This document shows, piece after piece, positions 1 to 11,746 of a stretch of DNA of 64,000 nt. Position 1 is the stretch's first letter. Every line of letters begins with the position of its first letter. A program made the position numbers and the translations under genes. Origin of the DNA: Tolypocladium sp. Sup5 PDA-1 (Eukaryota > Ascomycota > Sordariomycetes > Hypocreales > Ophiocordycipitaceae); NCBI GenBank assembly GCA_000750105.3, contig JPHH03000003.1:124001-188000 (forward strand), given 5' to 3'. The notes under the pieces are model-generated. The model was given only the letters and a program-made list of their open reading frames with translations, did not search any database and had not been told where the DNA came from.

Positions 1-265
1 CATATCGAGTGCAAGTGTGCTCAAGACGGCCAGGGATGTCAGCATCTGCGCCAAGCAGACGCTGGAGGAGGGCCACGCCTACTTCCAGCAGCAGGCGCAG
101 GAGATCCGGTGGGTGGATATGCGGCACAGGCTGAAGATGGTTTTCTGGAGGTACCGTCGGCCGGCCAGGGCTGTTGGCATGGCTGTCGCCATTGCCGCCA
201 TGGCACTCTACCTGCGACGCAACCCAACTGTGGTACACTACATCATGTCCTTGTTTTCAAGATGA
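1..265 (+). CDS. Unknown tail-anchored membrane protein (3' end only)
   Basis: The reading frame is open from the left edge of the window to a TGA at 263-265, so the gene begins outside. About 88 C-terminal residues are visible. A charged, probably helical stretch (around EEGHAYFQQQAQEIRW) is followed by a basic segment and one hydrophobic helix (AVGMAVAIAAMALYL), then a 15-residue tail ending in LFSR. That is the form of a C-terminally anchored protein of the ER, Golgi or mitochondrial outer membrane. No motif identifies the family. It converges on VPS52 across about 250 bp. That this is a real coding end is likely from its composition; the function is unknown. Confidence 0.5.
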   Translation, partial: ISSASVLKTARDVSICAKQTLEEGHAYFQQQAQEIRWVDMRHRLKMVFWRYRRPARAVGMAVAIAAMALYLRRNPTVVHYIMSLFSR

Positions 266-521
266 GCACATACCAACAACTCATGTACGGTTTTACAGCC
301 CGCAGCCCGGCGCGCGTCGTTGCAACATGGGAGGGTCGTACTTGGGAACTTTGCCCCGGGCTTAAACTGATATGTGACAATAGTCCCGTGCTTCCACTCC
401 CTACAGAAAACCAAAATGATCCCCACGACGCCGTGCAACCCCAACATGCCTGCCATGACGCTTGAATCTTACAGAAACCCTCTCTACCTGGTGGTGCCTG
501 ACTGACGCAGTCCATTTCTCA

Positions 522-2655
522 TCACGATTCTTCCCGATGTGCCGTATTGAGCTTCTCAAAATGATCCTGCTGTTCCGTAGCCAGCTTTCCGTCCGTGTCG
601 CCGATGATGGTGAGAATCAGAGAGTAGTTGTTGTACAAGAACCGCTCGCTCTTGCGCTTGTCGGTGCCGTACGACTGGCTCTGCCGGTTCAAGAATGCCT
701 CCACTTCGGAGCGCAGTCGCCGCAGACTGGCGACCACCGGTTCGTCATCCCCTGCCTCTGCACTGAGGGCGAGGAACCCCTGCAGGAGCTGGCCGAAACG
801 CTGCGTCACCACATGGGGTGCAGCTGTCATCTTGGCTTGGTCTCCCGCTGACCGCGTCGGCTTGGTCGGCAGGGAGTTCGTCAGCTGCCGCACAGACTCG
901 CAGTGGCGGTCCATGATGACCTGGAGCCGCGGCCACAGGAGCATGTTGGTGGCGTTGACGTAGCCGTCTACAGCAGGGACCCTGCGCCGCTGAAGCTCAA
1001 ACGCAAAATGCTGGTTGATACGGATGCACAGCAGTGTGCCCAGCGCATCAAACGTCTCTCCCACGAGCGTCTTGGATAGGGTCCGGCCCAGCTCGAAGGT
1101 TGGTTCGAAGATGTAGTTGAAGTTCTTGGATATCTGTGAGAGCGACAGGGCTGGGGAGAAGAATGTTGCCAAGAAGGTATACTCGGCCGTTGCATTGTCG
1201 ATCAATGCCAGGTTAAAGTGGCGGAACGGGACCTCGAGGTAATGCGTTGCCTGATCCTCTTCGGCCAGGTAAGATGACAGCGCAGACTGGTTCTTGGATC
1301 TCAGCAAGTCGATTCGACGCCCGAGATTGAATGCGTCGTGAGGCGGGCCCCCAACACGCGAACTCGAAAGCACGGCTGCCATTCGGGTCGTGTCCTCGTG
1401 GCCCAAGGTGTCGTTCTTATCGAGGACGTGCAGCTTGATCTTACCCAAAGCCTTCTCATAACGGCTAAACTGGTTGAGGTAGTACCATCGCATCGTATTC
1501 ATATACGCCAGCGAAATCTCATCGGCGAGCGTTGCATGGTGCTTATTCAAAAAGGTGTAGAGGTCCTTGAATTTGAGGAAGTTTTGCTGTTGGATTATCT
1601 GGGCGTTGATATGAGGGGACCGAAGCGCCTTGATCTGGGCGACTAGGAAATCGCGAATACGCTCGATAGCCTATAGCCATTGTTAACAGCTATTTTACCA
1701 ATGTCTCGGGGTGTCATTGGCGTAGTACTTTGAGCGTGAGCTTTTCCAGGAGCGGACCGAGCTCCTTGGCGGCTTTGTTGTCAGCGGAGCCCGATGATGA
1801 CTTCTTCTTCTGTGCCGCAGCCCTTCTGTCCACTTCGGAGAGCATCTTGGCCCACGACTCATCTATGTGGCCTCCTGATATCTTGGAAATGGTCTCTGGG
1901 GAGACGCTAAGTTCCTCAACCAGGGGCCCCAAAGCCTTCTCCACTTCCTTCCGGTTCTCCAGGCGCCGGTTCAGCGCGGTAGACCGGGCTTGTAGCGATT
2001 CGATATCAGCCGACACGGCAGCGAGGTCGTTACGGAAGCTAGCAAGGTTCGTCTCGACGGAGTTGAGGACATCGTCGCAAGCAGTTATAGACTGATGCAG
2101 ATCCTCGAATTTGGATTTGTCCTTTTCATCTAGTTATCTGTGTCAGCCAAAATGATCCCTCGCACAACCAGTGAGGAGTGACCAACACTCTTGGATCGTC
2201 TGCGGCCGTCGTGTGCCCGCAGGTGCGTCCTCTGAGGCTTGCGACAAGACGAGCTCCTTGAGTGACAAGCCGCCAAAGGCGACATCGAAGTCGATGTCTG
2301 CGTCGACTATGGAGCTCGTCTGTTTCTCAGTATCATCCTCGTCGCTGCCGCCGTTTGATTTTAAGAGCCTCTCCAGTGTCTCCAATGAGTCGGACACGTC
2401 CGGAATGGTTGACGACTGACGCAAGCCGGAGCCGTTGGGTCTGCGCGAGGAGGAGAGCAAGGATGCCGAGGAGTCATTGGACACCAGAGAGAGGGACGAG
2501 CTCCTGGGAGAATGGCCCTGTCGCTGCGAAGTCACGTATGGGCTAAGCGCGCTGGATGTCCTGCGCGGCAACGGCGAGTATGGCCTGCTGCCAGGCTGCG
2601 GAGTGGACGGGCCCGAGGTGCTGGCTTGACCCCCGGCCAGTCGGTCGAGCCACAT
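522..2655 (-). CDS. VPS52: VPS52, GARP tethering complex subunit (three exons)
   Basis: Exons run 2655-2187, 2129-1729 and 1670-522; the two introns are 57 and 58 bp and the joined frame gives 672 residues. The N-terminal 130 residues are Ser/Pro-rich and disordered. They are followed by a coiled-coil region (KFEDLHQSITACDDVLNSVE onwards) and the Vps52/Sac2 core, recognised by the block around IERIRDFLVAQIKALRSP and by YMNTMRWYYLNQFSRYEKAL. In the known family this subunit works with Vps51, Vps53 and Vps54 to tether endosome-derived vesicles at the trans-Golgi. I start at the ATG at 2655 (MWLDRLAGG), the start usual in fungal relatives; an in-frame ATG at 2685 would add ten residues. Exon 1 must end at GAGT/GTTGGT, because a donor four bases further on would create a stop codon. 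Confidence 0.93.
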
Positions 2656-4171
2656 CGTGGATACAGGTGCAGGATGGCGCTGCAATCAGGTCGTGCACGT
2701 ATCGAGGATCCGGGGCGATGACGGTGGCATTATTGAAGCCCGAGGCCGTTCACAGCGGTGCGCGCGCCGAGGCTCAAGACAAAGTCATGATGCTTGACGA
2801 CGGGAGGAGCTGATGAAGGGGATTTGGAGCCAGCTTGCAGCGAGGCTGCGCGGATGAACGACACAGTGGGGGCAGAGCTCCCTCAACTGCTGTTTCTGGA
2901 CGTATGATTGGCGGCTAGCTGCGCTGGTTCCCGTCCTCCCATCCACCCGAAACTGTGGCATCCAGGAGTGAGCCACAGGAGGGTGTTGTGGCTGTAGTTG
3001 GTTCATCGGATTGATTAATTCATCATTTCGAACTGGAAGTCAAGAGTGAGACTTGGGGCAACGACACGGGGGTACTTGAGTAGGGTAACAATGGAAGAAT
3101 AGAGCATACGAGGTACATCCTTCAGATTCTCCTACAGCAAGTCTTGGACGGGGGATCTTGTTCAATGCTTGCCTCGGTAGTCCGTATTCCGTACAAGTCA
3201 AGGCGTAACTGCTGATAACTGCGCAACTCGTGTAATTGTGCTTCATCAGAGCCTAACCAATTCAAATCAGTACGAGTAGAGCCTCCGCCGTCCCAATCCC
3301 AAAACGGCTGAGTGCATTGCCTCTCGATACTGCGATTTGTGATGTGCGCGTACGGAGTACATGTGCATGGTGCCACAGGCCAAGATGCATCCAGCCGGGC
3401 TCACGGCCGCCTGCAGATGCATACCATCCAGCTTGCAGCTGTTCTGCAACTGCAATAGGCAATTCCCCTCTTCTCCTAGCCTCACGTCACTTGGTTGTCG
3501 TGGTTGGCGGGGATCAGGGGAGCGTTTAGAGGTAGTATCGCGGCCCGCACCGCCACTTCTCCGAGCTGTGAGCTTAGGTCCGAGCCACGCTGGCGATGAG
3601 GACGGACAAGGCGTCGACTTTGGCTGTACGTATTTATATTTATACGGTCTTAATTTTCGGAGGAGACGCCTCAGGACAGCCAGTGTTAACCGTCGTGCTC
3701 GATGAACAAGCGCCCGTCAGCTTGATGCGTCGTGGTCCCCGTCATCTGCAAAGAGAGCACAGCTACGGACTACTCCTAGCAAGGATACCAGCAGGCGCCG
3801 AAGAAGCACAGCAGCCAGAGATCCACTGACAGCCAAGGAGCCTTCGTTCCATCCTCGACCTGGACTCTTCCAGGCCGACAATGCGCGGGCTCCAGGCGGT
3901 TGCTAGTGCTGGAATGCTGGTCCTACTACTGTCGTGCCCGCTGCCTTACCGGCCCCAGCAGCAGGGCCCAATCACATAGGCGAGAAAAAAATTCGAGATG
4001 GGCGCACCTTTTCTTCCCTCCCCCTCCATCCTCCCACCTTGACCCTTCTCTTTTCTCCTCTCCACCCACTTATTACCAGCACCTCCACTGCCAGTCGGTG
4101 CCAGACCATCACGTCCGCCTCTCTTTCTTTCTGATTCTCGACGATCCCGTCTTCTTGCGCAATCCGTCACC
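2656..4171. other. Intergenic, VPS52 / eIF-5A divergent promoters
   Basis: About 1.5 kb between two divergently transcribed genes. It has no frame with recognisable protein similarity. It holds an AT-rich patch near 3629-3650, copies of the dispersed TACGGAGTAC-type motif (3350-3362) and a pyrimidine-rich run from 4013 to 4140, which is typical of the 5' leader of a highly expressed fungal gene just before the eIF-5A start. Confidence 0.6.
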
Positions 4172-5083
4172 ATGGCTGAAGAGGTGAGTCTAGCTTTGCG
4201 GCGTCTTTTGCTTTCGCGCTGCGCCGTCACGCTGCCTGGGCGCAGAATATCACCCCGCATTGTGCCTCGTGCCCCACGACACAAAGCGACTCCCGCCACC
4301 GCACACGCACAACTGCTCCTCGCTCTCTCGCAGCGCGCAGCCCTTTTCCATCGCCGCTTGCAGGCCGCTTGAGCTGGGCGCGTGCTCGCATCAGCATTTG
4401 TACTCGATGTCAAACGGGCAATTGCTAACCTGTCGCGCCCCCTTCAGCACGATGTCACCTTCGATTCCGTCGACGCCGGCGCGTCTCTCACCTTCCCCAT
4501 GCAGTGCTCTGCTCTGCGCAAGAACGGTTTTGTCGTGATCAAGGGCCGCCCGTGCAAGATCGTCGACATGTCTACCTCCAAGACCGGCAAGCACGGTCAC
4601 GCCAAGGTCCATCTTGTCGCCCTCGACATCTTCACCAACAAGAAGTACGAGGATCTCAGCCCTTCCACCCACAACATGGACGTCCCCAACGTCTCCCGCC
4701 GCGAGTACCAGCTGGTGAGTCCAATCCTCTCGAGCCGAACCCCCGGCCGTCTCCTGCATCACGCAGAGGTTTCTGCAGCCGCTGACGCTCGTGCCTGGTA
4801 GCTCGACATCTCTGATGACGGCTTCCTCTCTCTCATGAACGACGATGGTGACACCAAGGACGATGTCCGCATGCCCGATGGCGAGATTGGCGACAAGATC
4901 ACGAAGCTCTTCAAGACTGAGGAGAAGGATACCAGTGAGTTTCACCAGCTGTTCCAGGGTCGCATCCGTAGCGTGATTCTGCACATTGATTCTCGAGACT
5001 AACGCATCCGCTCAGACGTTGTTGTCCTCACCTCCATGGGTGAGGAGGCCGCCGTCGAAGCCAAGGAGGCTCCTCGCCAGTAA
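4172..5083 (+). CDS. Translation factor eIF-5A (hypusine-containing), four exons
   Basis: Exons are 4172-4183, 4448-4714, 4802-4934 and 5016-5083, giving 159 residues. Exon 1 codes only MAEE and is followed by a 264 bp intron, long for this window. The hypusination loop STSKTGKHGHAKV is intact with the modifiable lysine at about residue 52; the N-terminal SH3-like fold and C-terminal OB fold are both full length. In the known family deoxyhypusine synthase and hydroxylase modify this lysine, and the factor then relieves stalling at polyproline and other slow peptide bonds and helps termination. The start sits in a good context (caccATGG). The large first intron and pyrimidine-rich leader fit strong constitutive expression; that is inference. 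Confidence 0.97.
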
Positions 5084-5900
5084 ATGGCCGGGCCTCTTCT
5101 CTGCAAACGGCATGCCATTGCTCGATGCCTGTCGCAAATTTTATTTGTGCAATATCTGAGGAATAGTGTTTTTGACGAAACTCTTGGCACATCAGATATC
5201 ACTTGGGCGATGAATTGGTCGTTGCGGACGAGAAATCTATATGGACGGGTCTTGATCGGCTAGTTACAACAATCGGCACTTGCACAACCGGGACGCAAGC
5301 GCTCAAAATGGGTGTTCCTTTTCCTTTCGCTTACCGACTCTCTGCCTTGTGAGCAAGGCCCGTGTCGTAGCTGGAGATGCTCATGAGCATGGAAAGAAAA
5401 TATGAGAGCGAATTTACGGTCTATCAGAGCCGGCTGCTGCATCCATTTCGGGGAGGTACATGGCCTGTAAAGTGACTGGCATGTGTGTTGAGCGCCTCCA
5501 TCATGCATCGTGAAAGTCTGCGGTGTGCGGTGCTTTGCAAAATTCGACTCGTCTGGAACATTTTTGGCTCGGTGAGTGAGTGAGTGGCGCTCGTGAATCA
5601 AAGCCGTCTCTGCAGCCGCCCACTAAAAGGCGGGACCATATTCCTTGCGGGCCCTGTTCAAGACGTCGACGTTTCATCACCGAAGTACGAGTACACCAAC
5701 ACATGCGCATGCCTTGCCGACGACTGCAAGTTGCAACGCGAGACGCCCAAGATCAGAGCCATCACTCTGTCATGTTCGCGGCCGGGCCGTGACCCCGCGC
5801 ATCCAGTTACGCCCCGTGGTTGGGACGGGCCTGACGACGATGTGATCCATCACCCTCTCACCTCACGGATTGGCATGCGATAGCCGTCTCCCAATCAACC
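5084..5900. other. Intergenic, eIF-5A 3' / RRN7 5'
   Basis: About 0.8 kb. Short overlapping frames on both strands show no conserved protein. It carries one GTACGAGTAC-type motif near 5684-5694. It should hold the eIF-5A 3' UTR and the RRN7 promoter; I see no other element. Confidence 0.55.
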
Positions 5901-7782
5901 ATGGAGGAGCGACGGGAGCTTCGAAGGATGCCCCGCGGGGAGCGATGCCCCGAATGCGGCAGCGTGAAATGGTTCCTGCAAGACGGTTTACGGTTCTGCT
6001 CCAGAGGCCATCAAATCGAGGTGCGCTTCAAACTGAGCATAGCGGGCATGCCCATGTATTGACGGATCATCCAGGGCTTCATCCAGTTTGATGTCGGCGA
6101 GGACGAAGACTCTGGCCGGCTCGGAGCCGTGACTCGCAGGGAGAGGGAGATTAGATCGAGCGAGAAACGCCAGCTGAGTGGCCAGGACGGAAAGTCACTC
6201 TACCTCGAGGCCGTACAGCTGCTTCTGAGGAATCAGGTTCGGTGGCTCATCCATGAGAAGGGCTACAGAGAGGAGCTGGAGACTGTCGTCCGGGACCTGT
6301 GGGACCTCCGAATACGCGGGTCCAGCGGTCTGGCCACAACGGACGATGATGCGGCCGAAGGTCAACTTGAAATGTTCAGCTCGCAGTCGCTACCAGAGGA
6401 GAACAAGACGGCGTGGAAGTCAAGGTCGAGGGCTCAAAGCTGGAATCCAGAACGAGGTACAGACTGGCCCATGCCGACGCTGCCAGAGACGCTTGGACTC
6501 TGCTACCTCGCCTCCATACTCTTGAGGATACCCACGCGACTGGGTGAAATTCTTCACTGGGCTAATAATGGCAATATACCCTACAAGACAGCCGTGAGTG
6601 GCCCAAGTTTGTGACTTTTCACCATCCAAGGCTGATCGAGACACAGTACCATGACTTGCCACGCGAAATGCAAGACCGGCTACCCTCCGCCTATGTCAAG
6701 GCTCTCAAGCTTCCGCTTCGTTCCAGTCTGCAAGGAGGGATATTCTACAGAGCCGTCATGGACTTGGTTCTCTCGTACCATCTGAACTATGGGATGGTCT
6801 TTCCTGAGATCAGTTCCGTGTCGCTTCTTGTCCAGTACGCGAAGATGCTTGCCCTGCCGAGTAAGTTTCGCAATGCCTGTTACATGCCGCATAGACTTAC
6901 TTACCCATGAGCAGTCGAGTCGATTGTCGCGACCAAGAGGCTGTCGGCCTCACTCGGGTACCACTTCCACTTCCCTGTGAATAACACCAAGATACTGCCT
7001 CTTGACCATCCGGAAATACGCCTCGTCACCCTCTTGATCTTCGCGACAAAACTCTGCTTCCCCTTCAAGGGCAATCAACCATCGACCGAGGGCCTTGGAA
7101 CTGCGTATTTACCCCGGTTTGAGTGGGAAGCCTGGAAGCAGGGCTTGATTCAGCATTCAGAAGATGAAGAGTTATCCGACAAAGCAGCCGAGTTCGAAGC
7201 GATGACGCCCAACCAAGTCGTCCACATGAATGATGAGGAGCTCGACGCATACTTTGCCCATATCACCGGGTTGGCCGACAAGAGAAGTAAGTGATCGAGG
7301 GCGGCGCTGGTTACAGGTTCTAACATGATGAAAGATGAGAATCCCATTACTCAATTCTTCCCAACTGAGACCCCCCCGGCGCCTGCACCACCTGTTCCAG
7401 AGGTAGCAGAGGATGAGGTTCATGAGAGAGCCAGTCGACTCTTGAACCAGACTTTGGAGCCACCTCGAGGCCTTCGTATAATCAAGGCGGAGGGGTCCTC
7501 GGATGCCAGCGACGGTATTATGTACGAGGCATTCCGCAGCGTCCAGGACCTATCCGAGACGGCGGCCGCGTTTTACAAAGCTACAGGTACAGTAAAATCC
7601 CTGCTCATCACCTCTCGCGAGAGTCCGCAGGTCCTAATTGCCTTTTTATTTTCGCAGGCGATGCAGCTGGTATTCCCCTGGACCTGGTTGTCCGGGCTGT
7701 TTACATGCAGGAGCAGCGAGTCGTATCGTGGCAGAAAGGTCAACGAGCGATGGACATGGGAGAGCATGAGAATACTTCATGA
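5901..7782 (+). CDS. RRN7: RRN7/TAF1B-type RNA polymerase I initiation factor, six exons
   Basis: Exons are 5901-6020, 6075-6593, 6647-6860, 6915-7286, 7335-7586 and 7658-7782 (533 residues). The protein opens with a zinc ribbon: C16-x2-C19, C33 and H37 in ERCPECGS...RFCSRGHQIE. Two cyclin-like repeats follow, as in TFIIB relatives (for example the helix-rich stretch LYLEAVQLLLRNQVRWLI and the later LVTLLIFATKLCFPF block). In the known family Rrn7 belongs to the core factor that recruits Pol I to the rDNA promoter in the nucleolus. The fifth intron (7587-7657) is needed: reading through it replaces the conserved end GDAAGIPLDLVVRAV with an unrelated sequence. The gene lies on the same strand as eIF-5A and ubiquitin-L40. 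Confidence 0.9.
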
Positions 7783-7935
7783 AGGCATAGCCACGGTGCT
7801 GTGATTCTCCCAGACGATTGATATGTAATAAAAGATAAATACAAAACTCGATGCACTTTGTCTGAGATCACCGTGACGCTTTCAGTCAATTGTCACAAGC
7901 GTTATGCCTCCTTCAAGTGCAAAGGGGCGTAACTT

Positions 7936-8001
7936 ACAGTACGGACTACCTACTTGGTACGAAGTACTTCGTACATACGAAGTACGAGTAACTACGAGTA
8001 C
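7936..8001. repeat. Cluster of GTACGAAGTACTTCGTAC-type palindromes
   Basis: Within 66 bp the tetramer GTAC or TACG recurs again and again. Positions 7957-7974 form a perfect 18-bp palindrome, GTACGAAGTACTTCGTAC; partial copies flank it (TACGGACTAC, ATACGAAGTACGAGTA, CTACGAGTAC). Related copies lie in other intergenic regions of the window but not in exons. The origin is unknown; degenerate miniature inverted-repeat debris or binding sites are both possible. Confidence 0.6.
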
Positions 8002-8059
8002 CGCCCCACAATGCACAAGTCGACGTCCACAATGAAGGTCACGTGAGCGGGCATCTGAC

Positions 8060-8069
8060 CTAGGGTTTT
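8060..8069 (+). promoter_or_regulatory. Telobox-like motif upstream of ubiquitin-L40
   Basis: CTAGGGTTTT, the complement of AAAACCCTAG, lies about 100 bp before the first exon edge of the ribosomal fusion gene. Telobox motifs (AACCCTA) are known Tbf1-type sites in many fungal ribosomal-protein promoters. A single copy is visible, so the assignment rests on position and sequence only. Confidence 0.4.
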
Positions 8070-8162
8070 CTTGCCTTCGCTCTTTGAGCCCCACCAACTT
8101 TGCGCGCAGACTCGCTCGGCCCTTGAAACTTCACATCGTCAGCGTCACAAAAATCAGTCAAG

Positions 8163-8843
<681 letters not shown>

Positions 8844-9536
8844 AGGATTGCACCATGGATGCGGCGTCTGGTTTTCTGGCATTCTGGGGTCGGCGAGGAC
8901 AAAGAGGTGCTTCACGGTTGTCAAGTCTGGCTTTGTTTCTACACTAGCATCTGCTGCTCAGGCAAGTGAGTCTAGATGGGTGCCGATGAAGGCTTTGGTG
9001 TCAATGAGCAGATCTTTTCTACGGACGTGTCTGCACTGTTCAGCGCTGGGTGCGTGACTGCTGTCGATTCATTATGATGCTTGATCCGATGGGAACTAAA
9101 TCTCTCAGTTCGTCCAAAGCACTGCAGCGCCTGGAGATACTTGCAAGTGTCCGATTCAGCTCCCTCTTGTTGCGTTTGTAAGCTTTGCCACGAGATCTTC
9201 TTTCCCATACGGGCTGCAAGCAGTTTCTACGTGTAGAATGCAATACGTAGGAGTGATATTGCTGCCGTCATGGCAGCACAGCTTCAATTTAGTAGAGCGT
9301 CAGCCATGTTCTGGTGGTGGGGTGGAACCCGATCGGATAAAGGCCGGCGTAGACGCTCCAACGGAGATACCTGGAGCTACACCTCAACTCCCCGGGCTGC
9401 TGACGACACCTTGTCCCAAGCTGCTTCATCCCACCAAGTCCAACTTCGTCAGCGCCCTCGACCTGCAGCTTCCAGGCTTGGTGAATTGGCATCGAAACAT
9501 CCCGGGGACTTCTTATACTGGTAGATCCTGCCCATC
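8844..9536. other. Intergenic, ubiquitin-L40 3' / Yip1-family 5'
   Basis: About 0.7 kb with no convincing coding frame. It is expected to hold the L40 3' UTR and the promoter of the Yip1-family gene. No repeat or structured element stands out. Confidence 0.5.
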
Positions 9537-10584
9537 ATGTCTGGGTCTGGATACGACGCGGTGGTGGACGTGGATGACGAGGTAAGCAAGGACACCCGGG
9601 AGACGACTGCGACGGCGACAGAGCAAAGACACTCGCGACGGGCCACGGCCACTCCTTTAATGCTAACGGCATCATCTTCTTTGCAGGGCGATCTCGGCCA
9701 TACGGATCTCCAGGAAGATCTCGAATTCCACAACTCCAACTTCAACGACTCGGCGCCGGGGGTCCGCAAGGGCCCCCCCTCAAGCCTCCCGCCGCCCGTG
9801 ACGGCATCCTCGTCGTCGTCGAAGCGCTTCCTGTGGTCCATGTCGTTTTACGCGCAGTTCTTCGACGTGGACACGTCGGCCGTGTTGTCGCGCTGCTGGG
9901 CGGCGCTCTTCCCGCGGGCAAACTTCCTGGACGTACTCGAGGGCAACCCGGACCTGTACGGGCCGTTCTGGATCGCGACGACGGTGGTGCTGATCCTGTT
10001 TCTGGGAGGCACCATTAGCCAGTACCTGTCGACGACGGGGTCTACGCCGTTTGCCTATGACTTTAGGCTGCTAAGCGGTACGCGCTACCGAATGGCCTTC
10101 TCCCTCCCCCTTTCTCCCGGCGGATAACAAGAAGCTGACTAGTTCTGCTCCATGTACAGGCGCTGCCGGTCTCATCTACGGATACACGCTCTTCATCCCC
10201 ATTCTGCTGTTCCTCGCGCTCCGGTACTTTGGCAGCGAGTCGGCCAACCTCCTCGAGTGCTGGGCGCTGTACGGCTACTCCAACCTGATCTGGGTCCCCG
10301 TAGCCATCATCAGCTGGTCGCCCATCGAGATACTCAACTGGACGTTTGTGGCCGTCGGCTTCGGCATGTCGGTGGCCTTCCTCGTCCGCAACCTGTACCC
10401 CGTGCTGAGCGCCACGGACCGCCAGGTCAGCAAGGTGCTGCTCATCATCGTGGTGGTCCTGCACGCCGGCTTGTCGCTCACCATCAAGTTCCTCTTCTTT
10501 GCGCATGGCAGCCCGGTGGCGAGGGCGCCTGGGGAGGGCGGCCCGGATAACCAGACGGGTGAGAAGGCGCCGAGCATGTTCTAA
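9537..10584 (+). CDS. Yip1-domain Golgi/ER membrane protein (YIPF1/2-Yip5 type)
   Basis: Exons 9537-9581, 9687-10077 and 10160-10584 give 286 residues. An acidic, disordered N-terminus of about 85 residues precedes the motif SFYAQFFDVDTSAVLSRCW, typical of YIPF1/YIPF2-like proteins. Five hydrophobic segments follow (starting with FWIATTVVLILFLGGTISQYL, then GLIYGYTLFIPILLFLAL, LIWVPVAIISW, FVAVGFGMSVAFLV and VLLIIVVVLHAGLSLTIKFLFF), together the Yip1 domain. Known members bind Rab GTPases and shape early secretory traffic. The first acceptor (TTGCAG at 9686) and both phases are consistent. The C-terminal 25 residues are polar and poorly conserved. Which Yip paralogue this is cannot be settled from sequence alone. 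Confidence 0.83.
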
Positions 10585-10912
10585 GTGGAGGGAAGAAAGG
10601 GAAGGTCATGAACGTCAGAAAGTGTATGAGGCTTTGTCGTGGACTCATGGAGGCGTTGGGGCTCTCGCGTTGAGCGCCATCATGTTAGACTGTTTCCAGC
10701 AAGGGAAGCATATACAAGTGTTGTACAACAATATTGAGCGCATCCATCTATTTTTGGCCTTGCTGGCCGCTCGAACCCCTTGCCGTCCTTTCCGCGGTTG
10801 CCCCTGCCTGCCGAGTCCCCTGCCTGCCGAGTCCCCTGTCCGTAGATTGTGCAACCATGTGCCTCATACGTATGTTGGAATATATCCCGTGTCACGTCCA
10901 CATATCCAGCCC
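10585..10912. other. Short convergent intergenic region
   Basis: 328 bp between two convergent genes. It should contain both 3' UTRs. A short direct duplication, CTGCCGAGTCCCCTG, occurs at about 10807-10836. Nothing else is seen. Confidence 0.5.
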
Positions 10913-11596
10913 CTAATTCTGCCCTCCCGACGACCCCGATACCCTCTCGACGGGCCCGCCGTGTGTCTCCCAGTCGAGCCAGCTGCCCGTGTACTCGCCG
11001 ACGCTGTCCCAGCCGGCGTGCCTCGCCAGCGCGGCGGCGGACTTGGCGCGCACCCCGGCCTTGCAGTAGAAGAGCAGGGTGGCGTCGCGGGGCGGGCGCG
11101 CGAAGCCGTACATGTCGTCGAAGTCGTCGTCGGCGACGTGGAAGCTCTGCACGGCCGACGTGATGGGGATGTTGACGGCGCCGGGGATCTTGCCCGTGGA
11201 GTGCAGCTCGCCGGGCTCGCGGACGTCTGTGTCTTCATATTAACCCCTCGAGGGATATCGTTGGGGGAGGGCCAGAGCAAACATACCGACGATGACGACC
11301 TTGTTCTGCGAGGGGTCCTCGGCTTTCTGGCTGCTGTTGGTCTCGACTTGCTGCTTCACCTCGTCAAAGGTCCAGATGCGGCCGCCGGGGACTTGGCTCT
11401 CGCTGCCGGCAGAGTACCAACGACGCACGACGTCGCTCCTCCTGCGCGCCTCGGTCGCTGGCCAGAGCGACGCCGTCGGCCTCGTGGATATAGACGCCGC
11501 GGCAGCAGCATGCATGCATCGAGACGCGGGCCGCGCCGTTGAGCGCAGCAGCAGCGTCGCCGGCACGCTGGCCAGGGCTCGTCGAGCTGCCGTCAT
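10913..11596 (-). CDS. Mitochondrial rhodanese-domain sulfurtransferase
   Basis: Exons 11596-11287 and 11226-10913 give 207 residues. The first 70 residues are rich in Ala, Arg and Ser with almost no acids, as in a mitochondrial presequence. The rhodanese domain follows: WTFDEVKQQVE, then VVIVDVREPGELHSTGKIPGAVNIP, then the active-site loop FYCKAGVRAKSA with the nucleophile at about Cys158, and the closing GWDSVGEYTGSWLDW. Known relatives (yeast Rdl1/Rdl2 type) transfer sulfane sulfur from thiosulfate, for example to glutathione. The start at 11596 is the first ATG giving a plausible presequence; the frame remains open upstream through a low-complexity Asp/Thr stretch that I read as leader DNA. 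Confidence 0.88.
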
Positions 11597-11712
11597 CGTG
11601 GATGGATTGTTGCGCGCGCGCGGCTGTTCGACGTATGTTTGTCGGTCGAGCCGATGTTCATGCCCTAGAGAGCTTCGATGCCAGCAGGAAAAAATCCGTT
11701 GGAGCTGCGCAG

Positions 11713-11746
<34 letters not shown>

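Larger units (their letters stand above)
7783..8162. other. Intergenic, RRN7 3' / ubiquitin-L40 promoter and leader
   Basis: 380 bp. It contains a dense cluster of GTAC-containing motifs (7936-8001) and a telobox-like CTAGGGTTTT (8060-8069), both listed separately. The ubiquitin-L40 5' leader occupies the last part, up to the first exon edge at 8163. Confidence 0.6.
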
